The notes under the pieces are model-generated. The model made no database searches, was not told the origin of the DNA, and worked only from the letters and a program-made list of their open reading frames with translations. This document shows, piece by piece, positions 8,659 through 16,879 of a stretch of DNA of 64,000 nucleotides. The DNA is taken from contig NZ_JMTM01000035.1 in assembly GCF_001662485.1 (NCBI RefSeq), forward strand, positions 186,001 to 250,000. Reading direction: 5' to 3'. Each line of letters opens with the position of its first letter. Position 1 is the first letter of the stretch. Source of the DNA: Flavobacterium succinicans (lineage in GTDB: Bacteria; Bacteroidota; Bacteroidia; Flavobacteriales; Flavobacteriaceae). A program made the translations under genes and the position numbers.

Positions 8659-9921
8659 TTAAGCTTCCATATCTACTGTAGTGCGTGCTGCAATTTCTTT
8701 ATACGTTCCGTTAACTAGTTTCTCACGAATGGCTTCGAAAGCCGCCAAAGTTTCTGCAATATCTTCTAAAGTATGAGAAGCCGTTGGAATCATACGCAAC
8801 AAAATAATACCTTTCGGGATTACTGGATAAACAACAATCGACAAGAAAATACCGTAGTTTTCTCTCAAGTCGTTCACCATCACCATCGCTTCTGGAATAC
8901 TTCCCTCTAAGTAAACAGGAGTAATACAAGTATTAGTATCACCAATATTGAATCCTCTTTCTTTTAATCCGTTTTGTAACGCATTAACATTTTCCCACAA
9001 TTTATCTTTAATCGCAGAAGATTCACGCAACAATTGCAAACGCTTCAAAGAACCAAGAGTTTGTATCATTGGCAATGCTTTAGCAAACATTTGAGAACGC
9101 AAATTGTATTTCAAATAATCAATAATGTCTTTATCAGCTGCTACGAAAGCACCAATATTCGCCATAGATTTTGCAAACGTAGAAAAATAAACATCAATTC
9201 CGTCTTGACAACCTTGCTCTTCACCTGCTCCAGCACCTGTTTTTCCAAGCGTTCCAAAACCGTGTGCATCATCCACCAATAAACGGAAATTGTATTTCTC
9301 TTTCAAGGCTACAATTTCTTTCAATTTACCTTGTTGTCCACGCATTCCAAACACACCTTCGGTAATGAACAAAATTCCTCCACCTGTTTCTGTCGCCATT
9401 TTAGTAGCACGTTGCAGGTTTTTCTCCATACTCTCTAAATCATTGTGCTTGTAAGTAAAACGTTTACCCATATGCAAACGCACCCCATCAATAATACAAG
9501 CGTGAGAATCTACGTCATACACAATGATATCGTTTTTAGTTACCAAAGCATCAATAATAGACACCATTCCTTGGTAACCAAAATTCAACAAATAAGCCGA
9601 CTCTTTCATCACAAAAGCAGCCAATTCTTGCTCTAATTGCTCGTGATATTTCGTGTGTCCGCTCATCATACGTGCACCCATTGGGTAAGCAGCACCAAAC
9701 TGAATGGCTGCATCCGTATCTGCCTGACGCACTTCTGGATGATTGGCCAAACCTAAATAGTCGTTCAAACTCCAGTTCAATATATTTTTTCCTTGAAATT
9801 GCATTCTTGGTCCCAATTCTCCTTCTAGTTTTGGAAAAACAAAATAACCTTCTGCCTGAGAAGCCCATTTTCCTAAAGGACCTTTATTGTTTTGGATTCT
9901 TTCGAATAAATCTTTTACCAT
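8659..9921 (-). CDS. PLP-dependent alpha-oxoamine synthase, probable cysteate/serine acyltransferase for sulfonolipid or sphingolipid
   Basis: A 420-residue fold-type I PLP enzyme of the alpha-oxoamine synthase family. Visible are the glycine-rich region YPMGARMMSGHTKYHEQLE (about 79-97), the aspartate motif DDAHGFG (about 217-223) and the Schiff-base lysine Lys251 in STFAKSMANIGAF. The family joins an amino acid to an acyl thioester with loss of CO2. The N-terminal extension GPLGKWASQAEGYFVFPKLEG resembles the Flavobacterium johnsoniae enzyme required for capnine (sulfonolipid) synthesis and gliding; I rely on memory for that comparison. Serine palmitoyltransferase is the main alternative. 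I chose the ATG at 9921, since the longer reading enters the promoter region. Confidence 0.75.
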   Translation of the reverse strand: MVKDLFERIQNNKGPLGKWASQAEGYFVFPKLEGELGPRMQFQGKNILNWSLNDYLGLANHPEVRQADTDAAIQFGAAYPMGARMMSGHTKYHEQLEQELAAFVMKESAYLLNFGYQGMVSIIDALVTKNDIIVYDVDSHACIIDGVRLHMGKRFTYKHNDLESMEKNLQRATKMATETGGGILFITEGVFGMRGQQGKLKEIVALKEKYNFRLLVDDAHGFGTLGKTGAGAGEEQGCQDGIDVYFSTFAKSMANIGAFVAADKDIIDYLKYNLRSQMFAKALPMIQTLGSLKRLQLLRESSAIKDKLWENVNALQNGLKERGFNIGDTNTCITPVYLEGSIPEAMVMVNDLRENYGIFLSIVVYPVIPKGIILLRMIPTASHTLEDIAETLAAFEAIREKLVNGTYKEIAARTTVDMEA

Positions 9922-9957
9922 AATATAATGACTTAGTACTACATTTTTATTAAGGCG

Positions 9958-9965
9958 CAAAATTA
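9958..9965 (-). promoter_or_regulatory. TAATTTTG -7 element for the acyltransferase gene
   Basis: An exact TAnnTTTG match on the minus strand, 36 bases before the ATG at 9921. Confidence 0.55.
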
Positions 9966-10101
9966 AATATTTAAAATTTATAATTACTCCCAAAATCCTT
10001 TTATTTTACTTAAAAAAATGGTCTTTTTAGACAATTCTTTTTAGCCACAAAATCCTGCTCTTCATTACAAGCTCTTGTGACTCAACCGATTTTCACTAAA
10101 G

Positions 10102-10170
10102 CACTAGCAGGAGCTAATAGCTACCCTATCCTTCGGAGAGGGGCTGGGGTGAGGACGAAGCTCTGCTAGT
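10102..10170. repeat. Inverted-repeat element in the 354-base gap 9922-10275
   Basis: The arms CTAGCAGGAGCT (10104-10115) and AGCTCTGCTAG (10159-10169) are inverted and imperfect by one base. They enclose a G/C-rich core (CCTTCGGAGAGGGGCTGGGG) unlike the AT-rich surroundings. Apart from this and two promoter elements, the gap holds no gene that I can support. Confidence 0.55.
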
Positions 10171-10249
10171 ACAAGTAAAACATTCAGTTGAACTACAAGA
10201 GGCTTTTCATTTCGATCAGGTCTAGGCAAAGTGCTAACCATAAAGTTTG

Positions 10250-10257
10250 TATCTTTG
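10250..10257 (+). promoter_or_regulatory. TATCTTTG -7 element for the NYN gene
   Basis: An exact TAnnTTTG match 18 bases before the ATG at 10276. Confidence 0.5.
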
Positions 10258-10275
10258 AACACCAAAGCTTTAAAA

Positions 10276-11052
10276 ATGTCAAACAACACCAAAGAGTTAA
10301 AACTAGCTGTCCTAATTGACGCCGACAACGTTCCGTATAGCAACATCAAAGGGATGATGGAAGAAATCACTAAATACGGCACTCCTACCACCAAACGCAT
10401 CTATGCCGATTGGACAAAACCCAATGCTAATGGATGGAAGTCTGTTTTATTAGAACACGCCATTACGCCCATTCAACAATATAGCTACACCATAGGTAAA
10501 AATTCTTCCGACTCCGCTTTGATTATCGATGCGATGGATTTGTTGTACTCAGACAAAGTAGATGGATTTTGTATCGTTTCTAGCGACAGCGATTTTACCC
10601 GACTTGCCATTCGGTTGCGAGAATCAGGTATGAAAGTCATTGGAATAGGTGAAAAGAAAACCCCAAACGCCTTTATTGTGGCCTGTGATCGTTTCGTATT
10701 TATAGAAGTTTTAGAAGGTGCTACCAAAAAGAAAAAACCAAAAGCCACCACCACTACAACTCCATCGGATACCAAAAAAGTAGTAGAAAAAGAAACGGCT
10801 ATCAAAATAGACAACCCAACTATTGACCTTATCGAAGATGCCATAGATGCCATAAGCGACGATGATGGCTGGGCATTTTTGGGCGATGTGGGAAATCTAA
10901 TCGTCAAAAACAAACCCGAATTCGACCCAAGAAGTTACGGCTTTAGTAAACTCACCCCTATGCTCAAATCCCTAACCGAAATTTTAGAAATTGACGAAAG
11001 AGATTCGGATAAAAAAGGCATTAAACACGTCTATGTAAGACTTCGTTATTAA
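10276..11052 (+). CDS. NYN-domain (PIN-like) protein with C-terminal OST-HTH/LOTUS domain
   Basis: A 258-residue protein. Residues 8-150 form an NYN/LabA-like domain with acidic motifs LIDADNVPY and SSDSDFTRLA, the metal-binding aspartates of PIN-like RNases. A Lys/Thr-rich linker follows (about 155-180). The last 75 residues (DDDGWAFLGDVGNLIVKN through KHVYVRLRY) look like an OST-HTH/LOTUS RNA-binding domain. A role in RNA handling is inferred from the domains; the substrate is unknown. The ATG at 10276 was chosen because the longer reading would start upstream of the likely -7 element. RdgB follows 22 bases later and could share the transcript. Confidence 0.8.
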   Translation: MSNNTKELKLAVLIDADNVPYSNIKGMMEEITKYGTPTTKRIYADWTKPNANGWKSVLLEHAITPIQQYSYTIGKNSSDSALIIDAMDLLYSDKVDGFCIVSSDSDFTRLAIRLRESGMKVIGIGEKKTPNAFIVACDRFVFIEVLEGATKKKKPKATTTTTPSDTKKVVEKETAIKIDNPTIDLIEDAIDAISDDDGWAFLGDVGNLIVKNKPEFDPRSYGFSKLTPMLKSLTEILEIDERDSDKKGIKHVYVRLRY

Positions 11053-11074
11053 ATCATTTAAAATGTTAACCAAA

Positions 11075-11653
11075 ATGAAAATAGTATTCGCCACCAATAA
11101 CGAAAACAAGATAAAAGAAATCCAAAGCATGCTTCCAGAAAACATCACGATTGTGAGTCTTGAAAGCATAGGTTGTTTTGAGGAAATTCCAGAAACTGCG
11201 GCTACTATCGAAGGAAATGCTATTATGAAAGCGAATTACATAACCGAAAAATATGGTTATGATTGCTTTGCTGATGATACTGGACTTGAAATCGAAGCGT
11301 TAAACAACGAACCAGGCGTTTTTTCTGCCCGTTATGCTGGAGAACAACGTTCCGCTGAGGACAATATGAATAAGGTACTGCATCTTTTAAACAACGAAAG
11401 CAACAGAAACGCACAATTCAAAACCGTAATTTGTTTGAATCTTAACGGCAAACAATATTTATTCACTGGCATAGCCAAAGGAACTATTATTTCAGAAAAA
11501 AAAGGCGAAGGCGGCTTTGGCTACGACCCTATTTTTCAACCTGAAAATTATAATGAGACTTTTGCGGAACTTTCACTTGAAACTAAAAACAAAATCAGCC
11601 ATCGCGGTATCGCCACACAATCATTACTTGCATTTCTTAATACAACTCATTAA
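11075..11653 (+). CDS. rdgB: Non-canonical purine NTP pyrophosphatase (RdgB/HAM1)
   Basis: A 192-residue cytosolic enzyme that hydrolyses dITP, XTP and dHAPTP to monophosphates, keeping deaminated purines out of DNA and RNA. The Ham1 signatures are all present: FATNNENKIKEI at the N-terminus, FADDTGLEIEAL near residue 65, EPGVFSARYAG after it, GFGYDPIF near 145 and SHR near 175. Length is normal. I prefer the ATG at 11075 (MKIVFATNN) over the one four codons upstream at 11063; the sequence does not settle it. Confidence 0.95.
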   Translation: MKIVFATNNENKIKEIQSMLPENITIVSLESIGCFEEIPETAATIEGNAIMKANYITEKYGYDCFADDTGLEIEALNNEPGVFSARYAGEQRSAEDNMNKVLHLLNNESNRNAQFKTVICLNLNGKQYLFTGIAKGTIISEKKGEGGFGYDPIFQPENYNETFAELSLETKNKISHRGIATQSLLAFLNTTH

Positions 11654-11829
11654 CAATCAAAAATGTATCATTTTTTATAGCAATTTTCATCATTTCTCGA
11701 CATAATTTCACTTCAAAAAGGCTATTAAAAAAATAAAAATAAAAAATAAAAAAGCTAACTTTCTGAAAATCAAATCACAATAAATCATTAAAACTTAAAA
11801 TAGCATTAGTTAATCTGAGATATTAACAG

Positions 11830-11837
11830 TAATTTTG
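11830..11837 (+). promoter_or_regulatory. TAATTTTG -7 element for the helicase gene
   Basis: An exact TAnnTTTG match 22 bases before the ATG at 11860. The leader is too short to hold a structured cold-shock element. Confidence 0.55.
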
Positions 11838-11859
11838 CACCCTATTTTAAAAATACATA

Positions 11860-13743
11860 ATGAACAAATTTGAACAATTAGGATTGAATGAATCGTTACT
11901 GAAGGCGATTTTAGATCTAGGATTTGAAAATCCGTCAGAGGTACAGGAAAAGGCGATTCCCCTATTATTGGAAAAAGACACAGATATGGTTGCGTTGGCT
12001 CAAACAGGGACAGGGAAAACGGCAGCTTTCGGTTTTCCGCTAATCCAAAAAATTGATGCCGACAACAGAAATACACAAGCATTAGTTTTATCGCCTACAC
12101 GCGAACTTTGCCTACAAATCACCAACGAGTTAAAAAACTACGCAAAATACGAAAAAGGTATTCACGTAGTAGCTATTTATGGTGGAGCTAGTATTACAGA
12201 GCAAGCTAGAGAAATTAAAAGAGGAGCACAAATTATTGTAGCTACTCCAGGAAGAATGCAAGACATGATCAATAGAGGCTTGGTAAACATCAAAAACATT
12301 GATTATTGCGTACTTGATGAAGCAGACGAAATGTTAAACATGGGATTCTACGAAGACATTTGCTCTATTTTATCAGATACTCCAGACGAAAAAAGCACAT
12401 GGTTGTTCTCTGCAACTATGCCGGCGGAGGTAGCAAGAATTGCAAAACAATTCATGAGCAGTCCCGTAGAAATTACAGTGGGAACTAAAAACTCAGGATC
12501 TGCAACAGTATCACACGAATTTTACTTGGTAAACGCTAGAGATCGTTACGAAGCGTTGAAACGTTTAGCCGATGCTAATCCAGACATTTTCTCAGTAGTA
12601 TTTTGTCGTACCAAAAGAGATACGCAACAAGTAGCTGAAAAATTAATCGAAGACGGATACAGCGCTGCTGCATTACACGGAGATTTATCGCAAGCACAAC
12701 GTGATGGGGTAATGAAATCGTTTAGAGGAAGACAAATCCAAATGCTAGTAGCTACCGATGTAGCCGCACGTGGAATTGACGTAGACAACGTAACTCACGT
12801 TGTAAACTACCAACTTCCTGATGAAATCGAAACCTATAACCACCGTTCTGGACGTACTGGTCGTGCTGGTAAATTAGGAACTTCAATTGTAATCGTTACT
12901 AAAAGTGAATTGCGCAAAATCTCTTCTATTGAAAGAATCATCAAACAAAAATTTGAAGAAAAAACAATCCCATCTGGAATTGAAATCTGCGAAATTCAAT
13001 TATTACACTTAGCTAATAAAATCAAAGAAACAGAAGTAGATCACGAAATTGACAACTACCTTCCAGCAATCAATGATGTTTTAGAAGGTTTAAGCAAAGA
13101 AGAATTAATCAAGAAAATGGTATCGGTAGAATTTAACCGTTTCATCAACTACTACAAAAAGAACAGGGACTTATCTAGCCAATCATCTGGTTCGGATCGA
13201 CGTGAACGCGACGATAGAGATGGTGCTTCTAGAGGAAACAATAGTGGTGCTACTCGTTACTTTGTAAACATCGGTTCAAGAGATAATTTTGACTGGATGA
13301 CTTTGAAGGATTTCTTAAAAGAGACTTTAGACTTAGGTCGTGATGACGTATTCAAAGTAGATGTAAAAGAAGGATTTTCTTTCTTTAATACAGACGCTGA
13401 ACATACTGATAAAGTAATGGACATTTTAAACAATGTACAATTAGAAGGACGTCGTATCAATGTAGAGATTTCTAAAAATGATGGTGGCGGAAGACGCGAC
13501 CACAACGGAAGAAGCTCTGGAGGTTTTGGAGGTAGAAGTGCTGCTCCAAGAAGAGAAGGTAATTTTGCTCCAAGAAGAGAAGGTGGATTCCGCAGCGACA
13601 GAAACTCAGCTCCAAGAGAGGGAGGATTCAGAAGCGAAAGAGGAAGCGCTCCAAGAAGAGAAGGTGGTTCAACAGAAAGAGCTCCAAGACGTTCTGAAAG
13701 CTTTGGCGATAGCCCAAGACCAAGAAGACCAAGAAGAGACTAA
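11860..13743 (+). CDS. deaD: DEAD-box ATP-dependent RNA helicase with DbpA-like RNA-binding domain and basic repeat tail
   Basis: A 627-residue helicase. Motifs in order are the Q-motif FEQLGLNESLL, Walker A AQTGTGKT (about 46-53), PTRELCLQ, VLDEADEML, SAT, the ARGIDV motif and HRSGRTGRAG. Residues about 465-545 (TRYFVNIGSRDNFDWMTLKDF) form a DbpA-like RRM as in CsdA/DeaD. The last 80 residues repeat SAPRREGGFRS-like units, an RGG-style basic tail for RNA binding. It probably unwinds structured RNA in ribosome assembly or at low temperature. It is transcribed alone, with no close neighbour in the same operon. Confidence 0.93.
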   Translation: MNKFEQLGLNESLLKAILDLGFENPSEVQEKAIPLLLEKDTDMVALAQTGTGKTAAFGFPLIQKIDADNRNTQALVLSPTRELCLQITNELKNYAKYEKGIHVVAIYGGASITEQAREIKRGAQIIVATPGRMQDMINRGLVNIKNIDYCVLDEADEMLNMGFYEDICSILSDTPDEKSTWLFSATMPAEVARIAKQFMSSPVEITVGTKNSGSATVSHEFYLVNARDRYEALKRLADANPDIFSVVFCRTKRDTQQVAEKLIEDGYSAAALHGDLSQAQRDGVMKSFRGRQIQMLVATDVAARGIDVDNVTHVVNYQLPDEIETYNHRSGRTGRAGKLGTSIVIVTKSELRKISSIERIIKQKFEEKTIPSGIEICEIQLLHLANKIKETEVDHEIDNYLPAINDVLEGLSKEELIKKMVSVEFNRFINYYKKNRDLSSQSSGSDRRERDDRDGASRGNNSGATRYFVNIGSRDNFDWMTLKDFLKETLDLGRDDVFKVDVKEGFSFFNTDAEHTDKVMDILNNVQLEGRRINVEISKNDGGGRRDHNGRSSGGFGGRSAAPRREGNFAPRREGGFRSDRNSAPREGGFRSERGSAPRREGGSTERAPRRSESFGDSPRPRRPRRD

Positions 13744-13832
13744 CATTCCTTTGTTAATTTTCTTATAATAATACTAAGAAACTACAAAATATTTAATTGC
13801 GATTTACTACTTTTAAAGCTTTAAATTCGTAT

Positions 13833-14600
13833 ATGAGATATTTTGTAGTTTTCTTTTTTATCCTACTTTCAGTTAGCAGTTTCGCACAAGAAACCAACCC
13901 TACTTTAAAAGTTTCTGGAACTATCGTAAATGATAGTAATGACCAACCTTTATCATACGCTAACATCATCAATGTCAACAAAGTAAAAGGAACTACAACC
14001 GACACCAAAGGCAACTTTGAAATTGAGGTTTCACAAAGCGATACTTTACACGTCTCATTATTAGGTTTTCAATCGATTAAAGTACGAGTTACAAACGACT
14101 GGTTAAAAAACAGAACAACAGTAATTAAGCTTACAGAAAAAGCGATAGCGCTAGAAGAAGTCATTATCCGCCCATTTCATTTAACGGGTTACTTGGAAGT
14201 TGACTCTAAATTAATTCCTATAAAAGAAAACTTCAGATATAGTATATCGGGATTAACTGCTGGATATGAAGGCGGGCAATATTCTCCTGATGCTTTCGGA
14301 AAAGTATTGGGATCGATTTTTAATCCCGCAGATATGTTGTATAATTTTTTTGGAAAAAAACCCAAAGAGTTACGACGTTTAAAGGATTTAAAGAAAGACG
14401 ATACGGTACGCAAAGCATTAGAATCTAAGTACGATAGAGAGATGATAGCCACCTTATTAGGAATAGACAAAAATGAAATTCCAGACATCTTAAAACGATG
14501 CAATTATTCAGACGCCTTTATCCAAACAGCCAATGATTTACAAATTATGGATGCCATAAGTGGTTGCTATGAAGAATATAAGATTTTGAAGAAAAAATAA
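13833..14600 (+). CDS. Secreted carboxypeptidase-like regulatory domain protein
   Basis: A 255-residue protein with a signal peptide (MRYFVVFFFILLSVSSFAQ, about 1-19). Next comes a single CarboxypepD_reg-like beta-sandwich (about 26-105: VSGTIVNDSNDQPLSYANI, then GTTTDTKGNFEIEV and LLGFQSIKV), the domain usually found at the front of TonB receptors. Here no plug or barrel follows; the rest (about 115-255) is a mostly helical region ending EEYKILKKK. It is probably periplasmic, or outer-membrane attached in a complex. Its stop directly abuts the stop of the convergent receiver gene. Function unknown. Confidence 0.7.
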   Translation: MRYFVVFFFILLSVSSFAQETNPTLKVSGTIVNDSNDQPLSYANIINVNKVKGTTTDTKGNFEIEVSQSDTLHVSLLGFQSIKVRVTNDWLKNRTTVIKLTEKAIALEEVIIRPFHLTGYLEVDSKLIPIKENFRYSISGLTAGYEGGQYSPDAFGKVLGSIFNPADMLYNFFGKKPKELRRLKDLKKDDTVRKALESKYDREMIATLLGIDKNEIPDILKRCNYSDAFIQTANDLQIMDAISGCYEEYKILKKK

Positions 14601-14993
14601 CTACTCTTCTTTACTTTTTCGGATTTTTTTGATGCGTTTGATTGCCTTTTTAACAGCATCTTTTACGGCAATTTCGCTAAATGGTTTGACCACAAAATCA
14701 GCAGGATTATACGCTGAAGCCTTAAAAAAATACCCAGGATAAGCTGTAGCAAAAATAATTTGAAAATCGATAGTTTCAAATTGATCTAAAACTTCAAAAA
14801 TTTGTTTTTCACGCATAGTAATATCCATAAAAACAATATCGGGTTTCTTAGCTACAATCTCTGAAAAGGCGGTCTCCAAAGTTTTCGCAAAACCAACAAT
14901 CTCAAGTTTTGAGCAATGCGTTGAGATAATTTTTTTCAAAATCTCAATGTTGATCATTTCGTCATCAACAAGTACAACAGAATATACGCTCAT
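14601..14993 (-). CDS. Stand-alone response-regulator receiver domain (LytTR-type)
   Basis: A 130-residue protein made only of a receiver domain. The acidic pair is Asp10-Asp11, the phospho-acceptor Asp57 (VFMDITM), the switch Thr83 (IFATAY) and the conserved Lys103 (VVKPF). The segment ATAYPGYFFKASAYNPADF is typical of LytTR-family receivers, yet no LytTR DNA-binding domain follows; the tail is a short basic helix (AIKRIKKIRKSKEE). No histidine kinase is adjacent. It could act by protein contact in a phosphorelay. It is a complete gene rather than an obvious truncation, since no LytTR remnant lies downstream. Confidence 0.85.
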   Translation of the reverse strand: MSVYSVVLVDDEMINIEILKKIISTHCSKLEIVGFAKTLETAFSEIVAKKPDIVFMDITMREKQIFEVLDQFETIDFQIIFATAYPGYFFKASAYNPADFVVKPFSEIAVKDAVKKAIKRIKKIRKSKEE

Positions 14994-15156
14994 AAAATGG
15001 TTAGGAATAAATGGTGGTATTTTTATGCTAAATAGTTTTTAAATATAATTAAAAACAACAACAAAAAAGCGTGACGGCATTACATTTATCAAGAATTTAT
15101 TGTTAATAAATCACAATAAAGTCATAAAACCAGAAAAATGCTATTTACAAGAAATA

Positions 15157-15164
15157 TAATTTTG
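15157..15164 (+). promoter_or_regulatory. TAATTTTG -7 element upstream of the copper locus
   Basis: An exact TAnnTTTG match 53 bases before the GTG at 15217. A weaker TACTTTTA lies closer, near 15184. Confidence 0.4.
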
Positions 15165-15216
15165 TAATCTAAAATCTTGTACTACTTTTACACATTGAAA
15201 AAACATTGTAATTGTT

Positions 15217-15597
15217 GTGAAAAAAATTGGCGTATATCTTCTAACCATCACCTTACTATTTCCTATCTTGGGAAATTTAGTGATATATACTCAATTTAAA
15301 GCCAACCAAGACCAAATCATCAAAACCATTTGTATTCAACGAAAATTAGTTACCAATACTTGTAATGGACGTTGTGAATTACAAAAAAGCCTAAAACAAT
15401 TTGATGAGAATGAGAAAAAAATGGAAAACATTCTGAAAGAAAAAGCAGATTTTGTTTACCTCATTCATTCAACACCTACATCATTTGCAAGTAACACTCC
15501 GATAACTTCAACAACCAAGTTGAACGTTTTTCATACGTCTGGAAAAACCATTTCCAAAACAAATTCAACTTTCAGACCTCCCTCCTTTTTACTATAA
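15217..15597 (+). CDS. Small membrane-anchored three-cysteine protein, paralogue 1 (unknown family)
   Basis: A 126-residue protein starting at GTG. Residues 4-25 are hydrophobic (signal anchor or signal peptide). The core carries Cys39, Cys49 and Cys53 in KTICIQRKLVTNTCNGRCEL, a C-x9-C-x3-C pattern, followed by a charged helix. The C-terminus ends FRPPSFLL. A paralogue at 18939-19322 has the same cysteine positions and the same FRPPS ending. I cannot name the family, but the shared features and placement at both ends of a metal-uptake-like gene set point to an envelope metal-binding or receptor-partner role. That role is inference. Confidence 0.75.
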   Translation: MKKIGVYLLTITLLFPILGNLVIYTQFKANQDQIIKTICIQRKLVTNTCNGRCELQKSLKQFDENEKKMENILKEKADFVYLIHSTPTSFASNTPITSTTKLNVFHTSGKTISKTNSTFRPPSFLL

Positions 15598-15805
15598 TTT
15601 TATTCAACATTCATTTCAATCTCAATTGAAATGCATCGCCTTGTATGAAAATACAACCTCTCGCAATGATTGCCACTGAAAGATTTCGTGCGTTTTAATT
15701 CGAAAATGCGCTATAATCATTTCAAAAAAGAACATATATCAAGTTCTTTTTCAATACAATCATGCAAAAAAACAAATGAATATCATAATAGTAAAAAACC
15801 AACTC

Positions 15806-16606
15806 ATGAAAAAATATATTTTAAAAGCAGCCTTAGCTTTAGCAGCAATAATTACAATAACAGCTTGTTCTAACGATAATGACGAAGCAATCACAGGAAC
15901 AGGAGCTTTAACACTAGAATTTGATAACGCTTTCAAAGCCAATGACCTTATTCTAACTTCACAAGCGAATACAACAGCCAACAACGAAGTCTTGAAAATC
16001 AGCACAGTAAAATACATCGTTAGTAACATTGTGTTGACCAAAGAAGACGGAACAACGTTCACTTACCCAAAAAGCGAAAGCTACTTCATTATAGACGAAG
16101 CTACTCCAGCTAGTTTAGAAGCTCAATTAAAAAACATTCCAGCTGGTAACTACACCAAAGTAAAATTCGGAATTGGAGTAGACAAAGCACAATGGGAACT
16201 TGGTGCCACAGGACAAGGCGATTTCTTAGCCAAAGCACAAGCAGCAAAAATGATGTGGAGCTGGACTGCAGGATACAAATTCTTAGCTTTCGAAGGTACT
16301 TTTACTTCAAGTACAGTAACAACTCCTACTTCGTTTATGATTCACACAGGACAAACAGGAACCGATTACAACTATACTGAAATCACTTTGGATTTAGCTA
16401 CCAAAGCATTAGTTAGAACCAACATTACCCCTCAAGTACACATCATCACAGATATCTCTAAAGTGGTAGACGGAACCAACACCATCAAATTGACAGACAA
16501 CAATATGGGTGGTATGGGTGCTATGATTATGAGTGGTTCAAAATTAGCCTTAATAACCACAAATGTTAACCAAATGTTCAAAGTAGATCACGTTCATAAC
16601 GACTAA
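15806..16606 (+). CDS. MbnP-family copper-binding lipoprotein (probable)
   Basis: A 266-residue lipoprotein. Residues 1-20 are a lipoprotein signal, Cys21 is the lipidation site, and the acidic SNDNDE that follows resembles the Bacteroidota signal for display on the cell surface. The family hallmarks are YIVSNIVLTKEDG (about 70-82), FGIGVD (121-126) and MWSWTAGYKFLAFEG (150-164, with Trp151 and Trp153), plus His180, His212, His262 and His264. In characterised MbnP proteins, copper binding depends on oxidation of a tryptophan to kynurenine by the partner di-heme enzyme MbnH. The next gene encodes such an enzyme, which supports the call. I chose the ATG at 15806, as it gives a proper signal peptide. 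Confidence 0.8.
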   Translation: MKKYILKAALALAAIITITACSNDNDEAITGTGALTLEFDNAFKANDLILTSQANTTANNEVLKISTVKYIVSNIVLTKEDGTTFTYPKSESYFIIDEATPASLEAQLKNIPAGNYTKVKFGIGVDKAQWELGATGQGDFLAKAQAAKMMWSWTAGYKFLAFEGTFTSSTVTTPTSFMIHTGQTGTDYNYTEITLDLATKALVRTNITPQVHIITDISKVVDGTNTIKLTDNNMGGMGAMIMSGSKLALITTNVNQMFKVDHVHND

Positions 16607-16683
16607 TCCACTTCACAAAAAGCGATTGAAAGTTGCCATCAATTAAGAATAAGAGCGAATCATCAGGCATTTTTGTCAACAAG

Positions 16684-16754
16684 ATTCCCGCCATCATTCC
16701 AAAACTTGTGAGCTGAACACCAGCTCACAAGGTTTTTCCCTTCTGTCGGGGCTA
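16684..16754 (+). repeat. Dispersed palindromic element, copy 1
   Basis: TTCCCG is followed 15 bases later by the perfect 11-bp stem CTTGTGAGCTG / CAGCTCACAAG with loop AACAC (16716-16720), and then CGGGGCTA 16 bases after the stem. The layout matches copies at 21526-21600 and 26222-26326. It fills part of the 273-base gap between the MbnP and peroxidase genes. Confidence 0.75.
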
Positions 16755-16879
16755 GAAGACCAACATTTAGGATATTTTGGAAACATTCAAAAGGAAACTG
16801 CTTTCAATCGTTTTTTCACCAAAATCGCTAACCCAAGTTATCGCGATTCCCTTTTTAATAACAAAATGTACACATACAA

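Noticed and set aside
8659..9993. A 24-residue N-terminal extension of the acyltransferase
   Set aside because: It crosses the TAATTTTG element at 9958-9965, and family members begin near MVKDLFERIQ.
10485..10913. A 142-codon frame antisense to the NYN gene
   Set aside because: It is fully inside a clear gene on the other strand, has a low-complexity Ser/Val composition, and no promoter element precedes it.
13478..13768. An open frame of 96 codons in the repeat tail of the helicase gene
   Set aside because: It is a second frame through the repetitive AGAAGAGAAGG-like DNA. The helicase frame runs through it with a meaningful basic tail.
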